A stretch of 64,000 nt of DNA. Origin: Bradyrhizobium sp. LMTR 3. Its GTDB lineage: Bacteria > Pseudomonadota > Alphaproteobacteria > Rhizobiales > Xanthobacteraceae. The notes under the pieces are model-generated. The model saw only the letters and a program-made list of their open reading frames with translations, had not been told where the DNA came from and did no database searches. Shown here in pieces: positions 36,614 to 45,148 of the stretch. A program made the position numbers and the translations under genes. Location of the stretch: NCBI RefSeq assembly GCF_001693485.1, contig NZ_MAXC01000011.1:62001-126000 (forward strand), in the 5' to 3' direction. Within the stretch, counting starts at the first letter, position 1; each line of letters opens with the position of its first letter.

Positions 36614-37726
36614 TTACGCGTGCAGCTTCTGCAATTCCTTCAAAATCGCCTCGCCCATCTCAGTGGTTGAGGCTGCCGTCGTGCCCTCGGACTTGATGTC
36701 CGCCGTACGCAATCCACTCGCCAGCACCGCCGCGATCGCCGCGTCGACCTTGTCGGCCAGCGCGCCCATATCGAAGGAATAGCGCAGCGCCATCCCGAAC
36801 GACGAAATCATCGCGATCGGATTAGCGAGGCCCTTGCCGGCGATGTCGGGCGCCGAGCCGTGCACGGGCTCGAACAGCGAACGGCGCTTCTTGGTCTTGG
36901 CGTCGACCTCGCCGAGCGAAGCCGACGGCAGCATGCCGAGCGACCCCGTGAGCATCGCCGCGATATCGGACAGCATGTCGCCGAACAGATTGTCGGTCAC
37001 GATGACGTCGAACTGTTTTGGCGCCTTCACCAGCATCATGCCGCCGGAATCGGCGAGCTGATGCTCCAGCGTCACGTCGTTGTATTCGCGCGCGTGGACG
37101 GCCGTCATGACCTCGTTCCAGAGCACGCCCGACTTCATGACGTTGCGCTTTTCCATCGACGTCACCTTGTTGCGGCGCTTGCGCGCCAAATCGAAGGCGA
37201 CGCGCCCGATGCGCTCGATCTCGTAGGTGTCGTAGACTTGGGTATCGATGGCGCGCTTCTGGCCGTTGCCGAGATCGGTGATGGTTTTCGGCTCGCCGAA
37301 ATAGACGCCGCCGGTCAGCTCGCGCACGATCATGATGTCGAGGCCTTCGACCGCCTCGCGCTTCAGGCTGGAAGCATCGGCGAGCGCCGGGTAGCACACG
37401 GCGGGGCGCAGATTGGCGAACAGGCCGAGATCCTTGCGCAGGCGCAGGAGACCTGCCTCGGGGCGCGCCTCGTAGGGCACGCTGTCCCACTTGGGACCAC
37501 CGACCGCGCCGAAGATGATGGCATCGGCCGCCTTGGCCTTGTCCATGTCGCCTTCCGAGATCGACACCTTGTGCGCGTCATAGGCGGAGCCGCCGACCAG
37601 CCCCTGCTCGGTCTCGAATGACGCGACGCCTGCCGCGTTCAGCCAGTCGATCAGGCGCTGCACCTCCCCCATCACTTCGGGGCCGATACCGTCGCCGGGG
37701 AGAAGCAGCAGCTTATGGGTCGCCAT
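36614..37726 (-). CDS. leuB: 3-isopropylmalate dehydrogenase
   Basis: A 370-residue NAD-dependent decarboxylating dehydrogenase, the third step of leucine synthesis. Landmarks are [16 protein letters not shown] at the start, the substrate-binding [40 protein letters not shown], and [19 protein letters not shown]. The ATG at 37726 has GAGGTAA upstream; the frame opens 23 codons earlier into a repeat. It is the third leu gene in the window, on the opposite strand from leuC and leuD. Confidence 0.97.
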   Translation of the reverse strand: MATHKLLLLPGDGIGPEVMGEVQRLIDWLNAAGVASFETEQGLVGGSAYDAHKVSISEGDMDKAKAADAIIFGAVGGPKWDSVPYEARPEAGLLRLRKDLGLFANLRPAVCYPALADASSLKREAVEGLDIMIVRELTGGVYFGEPKTITDLGNGQKRAIDTQVYDTYEIERIGRVAFDLARKRRNKVTSMEKRNVMKSGVLWNEVMTAVHAREYNDVTLEHQLADSGGMMLVKAPKQFDVIVTDNLFGDMLSDIAAMLTGSLGMLPSASLGEVDAKTKKRRSLFEPVHGSAPDIAGKGLANPIAMISSFGMALRYSFDMGALADKVDAAIAAVLASGLRTADIKSEGTTAASTTEMGEAILKELQKLHA

Positions 37727-37756
37727 TTCGTTTACCTCAAAGACTGGTGTTTTGGC

Positions 37757-37873
37757 CGTCATTGCCGGGCAAAAGCGCGAAGCGCGTCTTCGCACAAATG
37801 ACCCGGCAATCCATCCGCTTCGTAAAATTCTTCTGAAGATGGATGGATGCCCGGGTCAAGCCCGGGCATGACG
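37757..37873. repeat. Palindromic repeat, CGTCATTGCCGGGC family
   Basis: CGTCATTGCCGGGCAAAAGC on the left, ATGACCCGGCAATCCATC in the middle and ATGCCCGGGTCAAGCCCGGGCATGACG on the right (in two overlapping hairpins). It lies upstream of leuB and may be in its leader. Confidence 0.87.
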
Positions 37874-37973
37874 AGCGAAGGAAATCCGGGCGGAGTGCTA
37901 GAGCGGCATTGCGCGATTGGCAAGACACCATTGCGGCAGCAGAGCCTGTGCATCCCCCTGCCGGCCTGCCACA

Positions 37974-39194
37974 ATGCCGTTCCGCCGGAGCAAATCCTTG
38001 CACGCCCCCGACCGTCCCGCGAGTTACGCGCATCCCGCACGGCTGATCCTCATTCTGTCGCTGGCGCCGACCGTCGGTCTCGGCATCGGCCGCTTTGCCT
38101 ATGCGCTGGTGCTGCCTGACATGCGCGACACCCTGGCCTGGAGCTATTCTGCGGCCGGTTTCATGAACACCATCAACGCCGCCGGCTATCTCGCGGGCGC
38201 CCTGCTCGCCTCGCGCATGATCCGGCGTTTTGGACTGGCCGCTTCGGTTCGATGGGGCACGCTGGCCTGCGTGCTATCGCTGGCGCTCTGCGCCACCACA
38301 GGCGATTTCTACGTCCTGAGCTTTGCGCGGCTTCTGGCGGGCGTCGGCGCCGCGGCCGGATTCGTCGGCGGCGGCGCGCTGGCGGCGACGATTGCGCAGT
38401 CGCGCCCCGAGCGGGCGAATTTTCTGCTCAGCCTGTTCTATGCCGGCCCCGGCATCGGCATCCTGGCGTCCGGACTGGTGGCGCCGTTCGTGCTGCAGGG
38501 CTTTGGGCCGGGCTCGTGGTGGATGGTCTGGTGGGCGATGACCGCGCTGGCGGTCGTCATGACGATCCCGGTCCTGCTCGCACCGTTTCATGCCGGCGCA
38601 GCCCTGACCGAAACGACGGCGGCCAAATTCGCCGTCGCGCCGGTCGTGATCTATCTCGCCGGCTACTTTCTGTTTGGCGCCGGCTACATCGCCTACATGA
38701 CCTTCATGATCGCCTATATCCGCGACGCCGGTGGCGGTGCCGCGGCGCAGAGCGCGTTCTGGAGCCTGATCGGTGTCAGCGCTTTCATCACGCCCTGGGT
38801 ATGGCGCCGCGTACTGGCGCTCGACCGCGGCGGCCTCGCCACCACGATCATTCTCGGCGTCAATGCCATCGGCGCGGCGTTGCCGATCTTCGGGCATTCG
38901 GTGTGGCTATTGGCGATATCCGCACTGGTGTTCGGCGTCGCCTTCTTCGCCGTGGTCGGATCCACCACCGCCTTCGTCCGCTTCAACTACCCGCCGCAAG
39001 CCTGGCCCACCGCGATTGCGGCGATGACGATTTCATTCGGCATCGGCCAGACGCTCGGACCGATCGTGGTCGGCGCGATCACGGATGCGCTGGGCAGCCT
39101 GTCATTTGCGCTGAATGTTTCCGCGGCGATGCTGGCGCTGGGTGCGGTGCTCTCGGCGTTTCAGAGGAAGGTAGCGCGGAAATCTTGGCCGTGA
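37974..39194 (+). CDS. YbfB/YjiJ family MFS transporter
   Basis: A 406-residue major facilitator with twelve predicted helices. The start of the membrane part, SLAPTVGLGIGRFAYALVLP, and WSYSAAGFMNTINAAGYLAG are typical of the YbfB/YjiJ group. Substrates of this group are mostly unknown. The start is uncertain: ATG 37974 is used here; a TTG at 37998 with CCGGAG upstream is also plausible and would remove eight residues. The gene stands alone between a repeat and the next gene, 107 bp away. Confidence 0.85.
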   Translation: MPFRRSKSLHAPDRPASYAHPARLILILSLAPTVGLGIGRFAYALVLPDMRDTLAWSYSAAGFMNTINAAGYLAGALLASRMIRRFGLAASVRWGTLACVLSLALCATTGDFYVLSFARLLAGVGAAAGFVGGGALAATIAQSRPERANFLLSLFYAGPGIGILASGLVAPFVLQGFGPGSWWMVWWAMTALAVVMTIPVLLAPFHAGAALTETTAAKFAVAPVVIYLAGYFLFGAGYIAYMTFMIAYIRDAGGGAAAQSAFWSLIGVSAFITPWVWRRVLALDRGGLATTIILGVNAIGAALPIFGHSVWLLAISALVFGVAFFAVVGSTTAFVRFNYPPQAWPTAIAAMTISFGIGQTLGPIVVGAITDALGSLSFALNVSAAMLALGAVLSAFQRKVARKSWP

Positions 39195-39301
39195 GGCTTT
39201 ATCTACCCGTGTGTCTTGCCTGCGAACCCAGGAACTGTGGTATTCTCCATCAAACGCGATGGGGACGGTAGCTCTCCCGGGTCTCGAGGAGGACCAACGT
39301 C

Positions 39302-40471
39302 GTGAAGCGGGACTTCGACCTCATCGTCTATGGCGCGACGGGCTACACCGGCCGTCTCATCGCCGAATATCTGGCGACGTCCTATCGCGGCGACAATGCT
39401 CCGTCCTGGGCGATCGCGGGACGCTCGACCGACAAGCTCCAGAAGGTGCGTGTCGACATCGGCGCACCGGACGATTTGCCGTTGGTCAAGGCGGATGCCG
39501 ACGAGCCGGCCAGCCTGCGTTCGATGTGTGAGCGTGCGGCCGTGATCATCACGACTGTCGGGCCCTATCAGCTCCACGGTCCCGGGCTGGTGGCGGCCTG
39601 CGCGGCCACGGGAACAGCCTATGTTGATCTCTGCGGCGAACCGGTTTGGATGCGGCGCATGATCGACGCCCATCACGACGAGGCCAAACGGACCGGCGCG
39701 CGCATCGTCTTCTCCTGCGGCTTCGATTCCATCCCGTTCGACCTCGGCGTGCTCACGGTGCAGGAAAAGGCGCGCGAGAAATTCGGACGCCCGGCGCGGC
39801 GGGTCAAAGCCCGCCTGCGCAAGGTGAAAGGCGGCATGTCTGGCGGCACCGCTGCGAGCGCCCAGGCGACGTTGGCCGCCGCCGCGCGCGACCCGGCCCT
39901 GGTCGGGCTGCTGACAGACCCCTTCGCGTTGACGCCGGGGTTCACCGGGCCGTCTCAACCGTCGGGCCTCATCCCCGAATACGACCCGCACATGAACGCG
40001 TGGCTCGTGCCGTTCCCCATGGCACCGGTCAACACCAAGAACGTGCACCGCACGAATTTCCTGTTGGGTCATCTCTACGGCAGGGATTTCGTCTACGACG
40101 AGATGATGGTCGCGCCGGGATTGGGGGAAATCGCCAGCGTGACGACGGAGACGTTCGCCACGGTGTTTTCCTTGTTCAGGACCGGCGGTCTCAAACCCGG
40201 CGCAGGCCCGACCCGGGAAGAGCGCGAGAAGGGCTTCTACGACATCCTCTTCCTGGGCGAGCTGCCGGATGGCGGACGGGTCGAGACGGTCGTCAAGGGC
40301 GACCGCGATCCGGGCTACGGCTCGACCAGCAAGATGATCGCCGAGAGCGCTCTCTGCCTCGTGCGCGACGTGCAGGGCGAGGGCGGCATCTGGACGCCGG
40401 GCGCGCTGATGGGTCCGGCGTTGCGCAAGCGTCTGACGGAGCGCGCCGGCCTCACCTTTAGTGCGCGTTGA
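39302..40471 (+). CDS. Saccharopine dehydrogenase-like NAD(P)-binding protein
   Basis: A 389-residue protein with an N-terminal Rossmann fold, FDLIVYGATGYTGRLIAEYL, followed by SWAIAGRSTDKLQKV. This is the saccharopine dehydrogenase-like/trans-acting enoyl reductase group found in mycobacteria and proteobacteria. A long C-terminal part lacks the catalytic marks of true saccharopine dehydrogenase, so lysine metabolism is not implied; lipid-related reductase activity is one family option. The start is GTG with GAGGAGGACC upstream. The Rieske gene follows after 148 bp on the same strand. Confidence 0.82.
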   Translation: MKRDFDLIVYGATGYTGRLIAEYLATSYRGDNAPSWAIAGRSTDKLQKVRVDIGAPDDLPLVKADADEPASLRSMCERAAVIITTVGPYQLHGPGLVAACAATGTAYVDLCGEPVWMRRMIDAHHDEAKRTGARIVFSCGFDSIPFDLGVLTVQEKAREKFGRPARRVKARLRKVKGGMSGGTAASAQATLAAAARDPALVGLLTDPFALTPGFTGPSQPSGLIPEYDPHMNAWLVPFPMAPVNTKNVHRTNFLLGHLYGRDFVYDEMMVAPGLGEIASVTTETFATVFSLFRTGGLKPGAGPTREEREKGFYDILFLGELPDGGRVETVVKGDRDPGYGSTSKMIAESALCLVRDVQGEGGIWTPGALMGPALRKRLTERAGLTFSAR

Positions 40472-40536
40472 GGTAACGCTCGGAACTGCAGCGGCGTGAT
40501 CCAGCGCGGTTCCTTTCGCGCAGTCCCGAACCCGCC

Positions 40537-40566
40537 GCATCCTCTCGCCTTTGCGCGAGAGGATGC
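40537..40566 (+). promoter_or_regulatory. Perfect 12-bp hairpin in the leader of the Rieske gene
   Basis: GCATCCTCTCGC pairs perfectly with GCGAGAGGATGC around CTTTGC. No T-tract follows. It ends about 40 bases before the ribosome site and could be a leader structure or a weak terminator of the gene before. Confidence 0.5.
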
Positions 40567-40619
40567 CTATGTTGCGGAGTACCTGCAGCGCCCCCAAAGC
40601 GACAATGGGAGGTATGCTC

Positions 40620-42401
40620 ATGGACGCGCCGAGCAAGGAATTTGCGCTGGCGGGCAGCCTCGAGGAGCTGAAGCTCAAGGGACGGCTCGTTGTGCGCGGT
40701 GACCACCGTCCGATCCTTGTCATCTACGACCGCGGACGTGCCTTCGCGCTCGACAATCGGTGCCCGCATATGGGCTTCCCGCTTGAGTGCGGCAGCGTCG
40801 AGGACGGCATCCTGACCTGTCACTGGCACCACGCGCGTTTCGATCTCGAAAGCGGCTGCACCTTCGACCTGTGGGCGGACGACGTACCGATCTGCCCGGT
40901 CGAGGTACGCAATGGTGACGTCTGGGTAAAGACCACGTTCACGCATGCCGATCTCGCCGCGCACTGGCATCAGCGGCTTGCGAACGGCCTCGCCCACGAC
41001 CTCGGCCTCGTCATTGCCAAGGCCATACATGGTCAGCTCGCGGCCGGCGTACCGCAGACCGAAATCGTGCGGGAGGTGGCGCTGTTCGGGGCACAAAATC
41101 GCGACGGCTGGGGCGCCGGTCTTACGATCCTTACGGCACTCGCCAATATCCTGTCCTTGCTGCCGGAGGATGAAACCTATCTCGCTCTATTCCACGGCGC
41201 GCGCCGCGTGGCGGCGGACTGCGACGGCGAGGCGCCGCGGCGGGAACGCGCGCCGCTTGGAAGCCGGCCGGGTCCGGCCGCGCTCAAACGTTGGCTGCGG
41301 CGCTGGACAAACGTGCGCCATCGCGAGGCGGCCGAGCGCACCCTGCTCACGGCGATTGCTGCCGGCTTCTCCCCGGCTGAACTCGCCGATGCCCTGTTCG
41401 CCGCCGAGACCGAGCGGGCGTTCGCCGACACCGGGCACTCGCTCGACTTCATCAACAAGGCGTTCGAGTGCCTCGACTTGATCGGCTGGCAACACGCGGC
41501 GGCTCTGCTGCCGACTGTCGTCGGCCAGATGGTAGCGGCCCGTGGCGCCGAGGAATCGACTGCCTGGCGCCAGCCTGTCGACCTCGTTGCGTTGTGTGAG
41601 GAATCAACCAGAGAACTCGCGGACCTGTTCGCTGCCGGGCACGGCTCGCGTGACTGGTCGGGCTACGCCGCACTGGCTCACGAGCTGCTCGGTGACGATC
41701 CGGCCAGGATCGTTGACGCGCTCAAGGGGGCGATCCGCGCCGGTGCCGCTCCTGCCGACCTTGGCCAATCCCTCGCCTACGCGGCAGCGCTCCGGGTGGC
41801 GCGCTTCGGCAATGCGAACGAGCACGCCGACTGGGAGACGGCGCATCACGTCTTCACCTACACCAACGCGGTCCACCAGATGCTGATCCGCATCGGGACT
41901 GCCGACATCGACACTCGCGTCACCGCCGTGCGCGGCGTATTGCACGGCGCGATGGCGCTCTACCTTGCTCGCTATCTCAATGTGCCGCCGGCGCGCATCC
42001 CGGGCGACGGCGGCGAGCAGCTCGACGATCTGCCCGCAGATCCAGAGGCGATCGGCGCTGCCTTGCTCGACGCCTTCGACCGGCAGAGACAGGTCGATCT
42101 CGCCGCAAGCCTGGTGGCACGGCATCTTACGCTTGGCCATTCGCCGCAGGCGCTGATCGCTACGCTCGCGCATGCGGTGCTGCGAGAAGATGCAGGCTTC
42201 CATGCCTATCAGATGCTGGAGGCGGGAGTCCGGCAATTCGGCGCGTGGGGCGACACGGACGAGGGCCGACACATCCTCATCGCGGTTGCCCGCTATCTGG
42301 CGGCCCATTCACCGACAGAACGCGCCTCACTGCAGACAGCCGACATCGCCCGCCGCTTGATGCGGGGTGGCGAGCTGCATCAGGAGGCTGGATCGTCCTG
42401 A
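40620..42401 (+). CDS. Rieske [2Fe-2S] protein with long helical C-terminal domain
   Basis: A 593-residue soluble protein. Residues about 5-110 form a Rieske ferredoxin domain with both ligand pairs, CPHMGFPL and CHWHHARFDL. The remaining ~480 residues are predicted almost all helical, with conserved-looking histidine and acidic clusters (HSLDFINKAFECLDLIGW, HHVFTYTNAVHQML, LTLGHSPQALIATLAHAVLRED). I do not recognise this part as a known oxygenase alpha subunit. It may hold a second metal site. GGGAGG seven bases upstream selects the ATG at 40620. No reductase gene is adjacent. Confidence 0.82.
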   Translation: MDAPSKEFALAGSLEELKLKGRLVVRGDHRPILVIYDRGRAFALDNRCPHMGFPLECGSVEDGILTCHWHHARFDLESGCTFDLWADDVPICPVEVRNGDVWVKTTFTHADLAAHWHQRLANGLAHDLGLVIAKAIHGQLAAGVPQTEIVREVALFGAQNRDGWGAGLTILTALANILSLLPEDETYLALFHGARRVAADCDGEAPRRERAPLGSRPGPAALKRWLRRWTNVRHREAAERTLLTAIAAGFSPAELADALFAAETERAFADTGHSLDFINKAFECLDLIGWQHAAALLPTVVGQMVAARGAEESTAWRQPVDLVALCEESTRELADLFAAGHGSRDWSGYAALAHELLGDDPARIVDALKGAIRAGAAPADLGQSLAYAAALRVARFGNANEHADWETAHHVFTYTNAVHQMLIRIGTADIDTRVTAVRGVLHGAMALYLARYLNVPPARIPGDGGEQLDDLPADPEAIGAALLDAFDRQRQVDLAASLVARHLTLGHSPQALIATLAHAVLREDAGFHAYQMLEAGVRQFGAWGDTDEGRHILIAVARYLAAHSPTERASLQTADIARRLMRGGELHQEAGSS

Positions 42402-42531
42402 GGTCACGCGCTGAGGGCGAAGCGACCAAGCAGTCCATGCCTAAGCAAGCGGAGAAGTGGATTGCTTCGCGGAACCTGCCATCGGGTGCGCATTCGCGCG
42501 ACCCGGTGTCTTTGCCCACCCCATCACTCTG

Positions 42532-42586
42532 AGTCATTCCGGGATGGTGCGCGAGCACCAGACGCGGAATCTCGAGATTGAATGAC
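42532..42586. repeat. Truncated palindromic repeat, GTCATTCCGGG family
   Basis: GTCATTCCGGGATGGTGCGC and CGGAATCTCGAGATTGAATGACG form a shortened version of the element at 50713. It lies between the convergent Rieske and molybdoenzyme genes. Confidence 0.78.
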
Positions 42587-42594
42587 GCTACGCG

Positions 42595-43380
42595 TCAACT
42601 TCCGCTGAACGAATTATACCCCTGGTCCTCCCAGAAGCCGCCCTTGTAGTCGTTGGTGACTTCCATCGACATCACGTATTTCGGGTTCTTGAAGCCGAGC
42701 TTGGTCGGCACCCTGATCTTCATCGGGAAACCATAGGCGCGCGGCAGGATTTCGTCGCCGAATTTGAACGTCATCTGGGTCTGCGCATGCAGCGCGCTCG
42801 GCATGTCGAGCGGCGAATTGTAGCCGTCCTTGTCGGCGCACTGGAACCAGACATATTTCGCCCGCGTATCCGCGCCGATCAGCTTCAGGAAATCGCGCAG
42901 CGGCGTGCCGGTCCAGCTTCCGATCGCGCTCCAGCCTTCGACGCAGATATGCCGCGTGACCTGCTTGACCTGCGGCAGTTGATAGAGCTCGTCCAGCGTC
43001 CAGGACTTCTTGTTCTCGACGAGGCCGCGCACCTCGAGCTTCCAGGTCTTGCCGTCGACTTCAGGCGCCTCGTCGAGGTCGTAATAGGCGTTGAACGGGA
43101 ACGGCTTTGTAATTGCGCTTTCCGGGAATGTCGGCGCCATCGCATTGGGATTGAACATCAATGCCTGCACGCCGTCATTGAATTTCGAGACCTGCTTCAG
43201 CATCTCCTCTGCCGAGAAACTGTCCGTCACATCGCAGCCGGTCAGAAGCGTCAGCGCACCGAGGCTGACGCCGCCCGAGATGAAGCGCCGGCGGGTGAGA
43301 TCCGGCATCGACTTGACGGCGTCTCTGACGAGAAGCGTCTTGTCGACGCCGGGGATCAGGAGCTTGCGCATGCGGCCCAT
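42595..43380 (-). CDS. YedY/MsrP-like molybdopterin-dependent oxidoreductase
   Basis: A 261-residue sulfite-oxidase-fold protein. The molybdenum-ligating cysteine is in VTRHICVEGWSAIGSWTGTPL (about residue 145). The signal contains the twin-arginine motif LTRRRFISGG and ends LLTGC, a plausible lipobox, so the mature protein may be a Tat-exported lipoprotein. The cytochrome b gene upstream on the same strand is its likely electron partner, as YedZ is for YedY. It is shorter than E. coli MsrP; the substrate is not certain, so I give no gene symbol. Confidence 0.87.
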   Translation of the reverse strand: MGRMRKLLIPGVDKTLLVRDAVKSMPDLTRRRFISGGVSLGALTLLTGCDVTDSFSAEEMLKQVSKFNDGVQALMFNPNAMAPTFPESAITKPFPFNAYYDLDEAPEVDGKTWKLEVRGLVENKKSWTLDELYQLPQVKQVTRHICVEGWSAIGSWTGTPLRDFLKLIGADTRAKYVWFQCADKDGYNSPLDMPSALHAQTQMTFKFGDEILPRAYGFPMKIRVPTKLGFKNPKYVMSMEVTNDYKGGFWEDQGYNSFSGS

Positions 43381-43406
43381 GGTCGTACTCCGAGTTTATC
43401 TGTTGC

Positions 43407-43450
43407 GCATGATCTTTTCGGAAAACCGGTTCCCACGTTTCCGGATCATG
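43407..43450. repeat. Palindromic repeat, GCATGATCTTTTCGGAAAAC family, in the cytochrome b/YedY gap
   Basis: GCATGATC at the left pairs with GATCATGC at the right, with CGGAAAACCGGTTCCCACGTTTCCG inside (in two arms). This is a widespread Bradyrhizobium-type repeat. It occupies most of the 72 bp between two genes of one unit. Confidence 0.85.
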
Positions 43451-43452
43451 CG

Positions 43453-44088
43453 TTAGCGGCCGATGATCATGGCGCGCAGGCTCTTCGGCACCAGAAGCGC
43501 GAGCACGACATGAACCACCATGAAGGCCACGATCGCCGCCATGCAGAAGAAATGGACGTAACGCGCGCCCTCGTAGCCGCCGAACAACGCCGCCAGGTAT
43601 TGCAGTTGCACTGGCTTCCAGAGCGCCAGACCTGACAGCACGATAAGGATGCCGACGACGATGATGCCGGCGTAGAGCAGCTTCTGCACATAGTTGTATC
43701 TGCTGAGGTCGTCGTGCGACAGCTTGCCGGTCAGCGCAGCTTTCGTATCTGAAATCACGCCCTCCGGCGTGATCGGCAGCAGCTTCTTGCGGAAGCGGCC
43801 GGTAACAAAGCCCATCACCAAATAGATCAGGCCGTTGACCATCAACAGCCACATCGCGGCGAAATGCCAGAGCAGCCCTCCGGCGAGCCAGCCGCCCAGC
43901 GTGATCGAACGGGGGAACGTAAAGCCGAATAGCGGCGAGGCGTTATAGATCTGCCATCCCGACATGATCATCAGGACCATCGCGAAGGCGTTTGTCCAGT
44001 GCAGCGCCCGTACCCAGGCCGGCTGAATAACCTTTGCCTTGGCTGACGCGGCGTGTTGGTCGCTGACTGTTACGGCCGACATGGTCAT
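43453..44088 (-). CDS. Cytochrome b561-type membrane protein
   Basis: A 211-residue four- to five-helix membrane protein of the cytochrome b561/Ni-Fe-hydrogenase b-type group. Likely heme ligands are histidines in WVRALHWTNAFAMVLMIMSGWQ, GLLWHFAAMWLLMVNG and the C-terminal HFFCMAAIVAFMVVHVVLALL. It probably passes electrons from quinol to the adjacent YedY-like enzyme. ATG 44088 or 44082 can start it; a TTG four codons earlier is less likely. The stop is inside or next to the repeat. Confidence 0.88.
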   Translation of the reverse strand: MTMSAVTVSDQHAASAKAKVIQPAWVRALHWTNAFAMVLMIMSGWQIYNASPLFGFTFPRSITLGGWLAGGLLWHFAAMWLLMVNGLIYLVMGFVTGRFRKKLLPITPEGVISDTKAALTGKLSHDDLSRYNYVQKLLYAGIIVVGILIVLSGLALWKPVQLQYLAALFGGYEGARYVHFFCMAAIVAFMVVHVVLALLVPKSLRAMIIGR

Positions 44089-44185
44089 CCCCGCTTGCAA
44101 TCCGTATCGAATATACGCCTGGAACCTGGTTTCGTTACTGCCATGATTCTATCAGAACGATGCATGGCGCGTATCGCCTTTCACG

Positions 44186-44212
44186 AAAAAGCGAGCCGGG
44201 TTGCCCCGGCCC
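44186..44212 (-). terminator. Rho-independent terminator of the fasciclin gene
   Basis: Read on the minus strand, GCCGGG-GCAA-CCCGGC is followed by TCGCTTTTT. It separates the fasciclin gene from the cytochrome b gene. Confidence 0.78.
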
Positions 44213-44259
44213 GCCAATCCACACGCCCCTGTTGGGACCAGTCAGGGGCGCGCGGGAGC

Positions 44260-44814
44260 TCAGGACGCCGGCATCAGCACGGTGTCAACCACATGGATCA
44301 CGCCGTTCGACTGGTTGACGTTGGTGATCGTGACGGTCGAGGTTCCGCCCTTGGCGTCGACGATCCAGGTCTTGCCGTCCTGCTTCTTGACCGTCAGTTC
44401 CTCGCCCTCGGCCGTCTTGAGCTTCTTGCCATCGGTGAGGTCGGACGCGGCGAGCTTGCCGGGCACGACATGGTAGGTCAGGATCTTGGTCAGGGTCGCC
44501 TTGTTCTCAGGCTTCACCAGCGTCTCGACGGTGCCGGCCGGCAGCTTGCCGAAGGCGGTGTTGGTCGGCGCGAACACGGTGAACGGGCCCTTGCCCTCCA
44601 GCGTCCCGACCAGGCCGGCGGCCTTCACGGCGGCGACCAGCGTGGTGTGGTCTTTCGAGTTGACGGCGTTCTGGATGATGTTCTTGGACGGGAACATCGC
44701 TGCACCGCCGACCATCACGGTCTTTTCTTCTGCGCTAACTGGCGCGGTGATGGTGGTGGTGAAAGCCAGCGCGCTGAACACGGCGGCGGACAGAAGTGCA
44801 ATACGTTTCGACAT
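44260..44814 (-). CDS. Fasciclin (FAS1) domain exported protein
   Basis: A 184-residue protein with a signal peptide ending PVSA and one FAS1 domain. The domain shows FPSKNIIQNAVNSKDHTTL, the H1 motif GPFTVFAPTNTAFGKLPAGT, ILTYHVVPGKL and the final GVIHVVDTVLMP. FAS1 proteins act in adhesion or as extracellular scaffolds. The ATG at 44814 has GGGAGAAG upstream; the frame opens 78 codons earlier without support. A terminator follows on the minus strand. The gap 44815-45148 otherwise contains only a palindromic repeat. Confidence 0.93.
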   Translation of the reverse strand: MSKRIALLSAAVFSALAFTTTITAPVSAEEKTVMVGGAAMFPSKNIIQNAVNSKDHTTLVAAVKAAGLVGTLEGKGPFTVFAPTNTAFGKLPAGTVETLVKPENKATLTKILTYHVVPGKLAASDLTDGKKLKTAEGEELTVKKQDGKTWIVDAKGGTSTVTITNVNQSNGVIHVVDTVLMPAS

Positions 44815-45015
44815 GGAATCTTCTCCCGAGGATTGCTGTGGCCGGCGGGTATCGCCGGTGATGAAAACAACGACGCTGGTCGATGGACCGGGTTGATGTC
44901 GTCGTCGTTGGCCCGAGCTACGGGAGGTTTTGGGGGTGGTTTCGGCGAATAAATTATCGTGATGTCTGAAACTTTCGCGGGCGTCATCCGTGCGGTGATA
45001 CGCCACCAACTCTCC

Positions 45016-45136
45016 CGTCGCCCCTGCGAAAGCAGGGCCCATAACCACAGGCCGGCGTTATCGCGAAGGCTGGAGCGATCAGTTGGCTCAACAACCAAAG
45101 CCGGTGGTTATGGGTCCCTGCGTTGGCCGGGACGAC
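45016..45136. repeat. Palindromic repeat, CGTCGCCCCTGCGAAAGCAG family
   Basis: CGTCGCCCCTGCGAAAGCAG, CCCATAACCACAGGC and, on the right, GGTTATGGGTCCCTGCG and GGGACGACA. Matches the copies at 56028 and 61965. Pairing of CCATAACCAC with GTGGTTATGG-type sequence closes the element. Confidence 0.85.
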
Positions 45137-45148
45137 AAGCAGTTCGCT

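Noticed and set aside
39230..39262. Third EcfG-type promoter upstream of the saccharopine-dehydrogenase-like gene
   Set aside because: A GGAAC is present, but no CGTT stands 16 or 17 bases after it (AACG instead).
39302..40471. True saccharopine dehydrogenase (LYS9/LysDH) of lysine metabolism
   Set aside because: Only the Rossmann start matches; the rest follows the enoyl-reductase-like branch, so I kept a general name.
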